From an uncultured Lachnospiraceae bacterium (GTDB taxonomy: Bacteria; Bacillota; Clostridia; Lachnospirales; Lachnospiraceae): a stretch of DNA of 7,153 bases. Where the stretch lies: contig CAKRJH010000027.1 in assembly GCA_934351255.1 (NCBI GenBank), forward strand, positions 1-7,153. The letters run 5' to 3'. The position numbers and the translations under genes were made by a program. Below are positions 6,629-7,153 of this stretch, piece after piece; position 1 is the stretch's first letter, and each line of letters begins with the position of its first letter. The notes below the pieces were generated by a model. It saw only the letters and a list, made by a program, of their open reading frames with translations. It was not told the DNA's origin and ran no database searches.

Positions 6629-6796
6629 TTACTTTCTGTTTTTTTCTGATGCAGTTTTCATCTCCATCGGTTTCATTGGTCTCTTTGGCTGATGCAGAAT
6701 TCCCGTACAATACGGTGGCCATCTGTACGGATCGAAAAGCGTGTTCCGCTTAACCAAAGAAAAGACAACTTTTGTTGCTTCATACTTCTTATTCAT
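6629..6796 (-). CDS. agrD: AgrD-like autoinducing peptide precursor (cyclic lactone autoinducer)
   Basis: A 55-residue frame encoding the probable AgrB substrate. Residues 1-21 (MNKKYEATKVVFSLVKRNTL plus Phe) form a basic, amphipathic leader. Then come DPYRWPPY, Cys30, TGIL, and HQPKRP (35-40). The layout Cys-x4-HQP matches clostridial AgrD precursors such as that of C. perfringens (CLWFT followed by HQPEEP), so AgrB would cut after Leu34 and form a CTGIL thiolactone. The start at 6796 has a perfect AGGAGG nine bases upstream, and the stop lies 29 bases before the secreted-protein gene. It is the first gene after the promoter at 6850-6878. Unusual points: the tail after the cleavage site (41-55) is Lys/Met-rich rather than acidic, and the gene lies 3.7 kb from agrB. 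AgrD function is inferred from motif and context. Confidence 0.85.
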   Translation of the reverse strand: MNKKYEATKVVFSLVKRNTLFDPYRWPPYCTGILHQPKRPMKPMEMKTASEKNRK

Positions 6797-6849
6797 CCCG
6801 TCATTCCTCCTCCCGGTAAAATTTAACGAACATCACATCCGTTACATTA

Positions 6850-6878
6850 ACCATATAGAATCCGCCCCACCCTTTCAA
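6850..6878 (-). promoter_or_regulatory. Candidate promoter of the agrD-effector-transporter operon
   Basis: The minus strand has TTGAAA (6878-6873), a 17-base GC-rich spacer and TATGGT (6855-6850), a good -35 with a weak -10. The predicted start near 6843 gives a leader of about 47 bases before the agrD ATG. A weak -10 suits an activator-dependent promoter, and a direct repeat lies just upstream. Confidence 0.5.
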
Positions 6879-6883
6879 GATGG

Positions 6884-6914
6884 TTGGCATAATTAACCAC
6901 ATTTTGGCAAAATT
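6884..6914 (-). promoter_or_regulatory. Direct-repeat operator, candidate LytTR regulator site
   Basis: Two copies of AATTWTGCCAA (6914-6904 and 6894-6884; 10 of 11 bases identical) are 20 bases apart, about two helical turns, and the nearer copy ends five bases before the -35. AgrA and ComE type regulators bind paired direct repeats about 21 bases apart at this position, although the sequence differs from the usual ACNGTTNAN consensus. The distal copy also lies in a 13-bp palindrome (ATTTTG-G-CAAAAT, 6901-6913), which could instead bind a dimeric repressor. Confidence 0.45.
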
Positions 6915-6936
6915 GGTAGTTTTTAGGCTGAACAAA

Positions 6937-7065
6937 GAGTCGCTTGCGACTCCTTCGCGCTCGAGCGGTGCTGTTTACAGCTAACTTCTTCTCGGCGAGA
7001 TGTGCATCCTTGCGGAGCATTTTTTTGCTTTATAGGAAACAAGAAGTTTCCTATAAAGCAAAAAA
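6937..7065. repeat. Cluster of palindromes, REP-like intergenic element
   Basis: Several adjacent dyads occur: GAGTCGC/GCGACTC (6937-6952), the palindrome CGCTCGAGCG (6958-6967), GCTGT/ACAGC (6970-6981), TCTC/GAGA (6990-7000), TGC-TCC type pairing around 7003-7020, and a perfect 20-bp stem with a 5-nt loop at 7021-7065. The last stem starts with six T and ends with six A on both strands, so it is not a standard terminator. No reading frame is convincing. This composition recalls repeated intergenic elements of Lachnospiraceae genomes, from memory. Together with the promoter and IS end it fills the gene-free stretch from 6797 to the window end. Confidence 0.5.
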
Positions 7066-7076
7066 GCCCGCGATGT

Positions 7077-7153
7077 CTGAGGTGACCCCTCAAAGTTAGA
7101 CTTTTTTCGAGACGACTTCGGTCGTCTCGTTTTTCTTTATGCAGCTAGAAGAT
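7077..7153 (+). mobile_element. Right flanking insertion-sequence end (77-bp inverted repeat, right copy)
   Basis: This copy is identical to bases 1-77 in reverse orientation. The IS-like terminus TGAGGTGACCCCTCAAAG starts at 7078 and the element runs out of the window to the right. Since both copies show the same IS end facing inward, the two elements would lie in opposite orientation around the locus. No outer ends or target duplications can be seen. Confidence 0.55.
7108..7134 (+). terminator. Intrinsic terminator inside the right IS end
   Basis: Mirror copy of the left one: a 9-bp stem (7108-7116 with 7121-7129) closing a C(UUCG)G loop, followed by TTTTT at 7130-7134. It stops plus-strand transcripts that would enter the IS from the window side. 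Confidence 0.8.

Noticed and set aside
6231..6722. Longer 163-aa version of the secreted protein
   Set aside because: The extra N-terminus overlaps agrD in another frame, hides the signal peptide and lacks a ribosome site; the ATG at 6599 has a near-perfect one.
6937..7071. CRISPR-like array
   Set aside because: The palindromes differ from each other and there is no regular repeat-spacer spacing.

Overview
The window looks like chromosomal or mobile DNA from a gut-type Bacillota, most likely a Lachnospiraceae-like Clostridia. The reasons are moderate GC content, strong AGGAGG-type ribosome binding sites, an AgrC/AgrA two-component pair typical of Clostridia, and an AIP precursor of the clostridial Cys-x4-HQP type. 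The assignment is by pattern only.

Every convincing gene lies on the minus strand, so the locus reads from right to left. The order is: AgrD-like autoinducing peptide precursor (6796-6629, 55 aa, easily missed); a 122-aa Sec-secreted small protein (6599-6231); two FtsX/MacB-type ABC permeases (6150-4939 and 4942-3665); their ATPase (3668-3000); the AgrB-type cysteine peptidase (2933-2355); a LytTR response regulator (2265-1540); and an AgrC-like GHKL sensor kinase (1540-212). The two permeases and the ATPase are joined by ATGA overlaps, and regulator and kinase by a TGATG overlap, so translation is probably coupled.

Taken together this is a complete agr quorum-sensing circuit (peptide, processing protease, sensor, regulator). 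It is split so that a secreted effector and its ABC transporter sit between agrD and agrB. The likely logic, which is inference, is that AgrB matures the AgrD peptide into a thiolactone, the kinase senses it, the LytTR regulator activates the promoter in front of agrD, and the secreted protein and transporter are induced with cell density. The secreted protein plus heterodimeric MacB-type ABC set resembles bacteriocin loci of the lactococcin 972 kind, but family membership of the secreted protein is not proven.

Control signals seen: a promoter with an AATTWTGCCAA direct repeat (period 20) just upstream of its -35, in front of agrD; hairpins in the agr-effector mRNA ahead of the first permease and ahead of agrB; a consensus extended -10 promoter between agrB and the regulator; and an intrinsic terminator after the kinase gene.

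Both ends of the window carry the same 77-bp sequence in inverted orientation. It begins with TGAGGTGACCCC, resembling IS3/IS150-type terminal repeats, and contains a UUCG-loop terminator pointing into the element. The locus therefore seems to lie between two oppositely oriented copies of one insertion sequence, of which only one end each is visible. Between agrD and the right IS end (6937-7071) is a cluster of palindromes that looks like a REP-like intergenic element.
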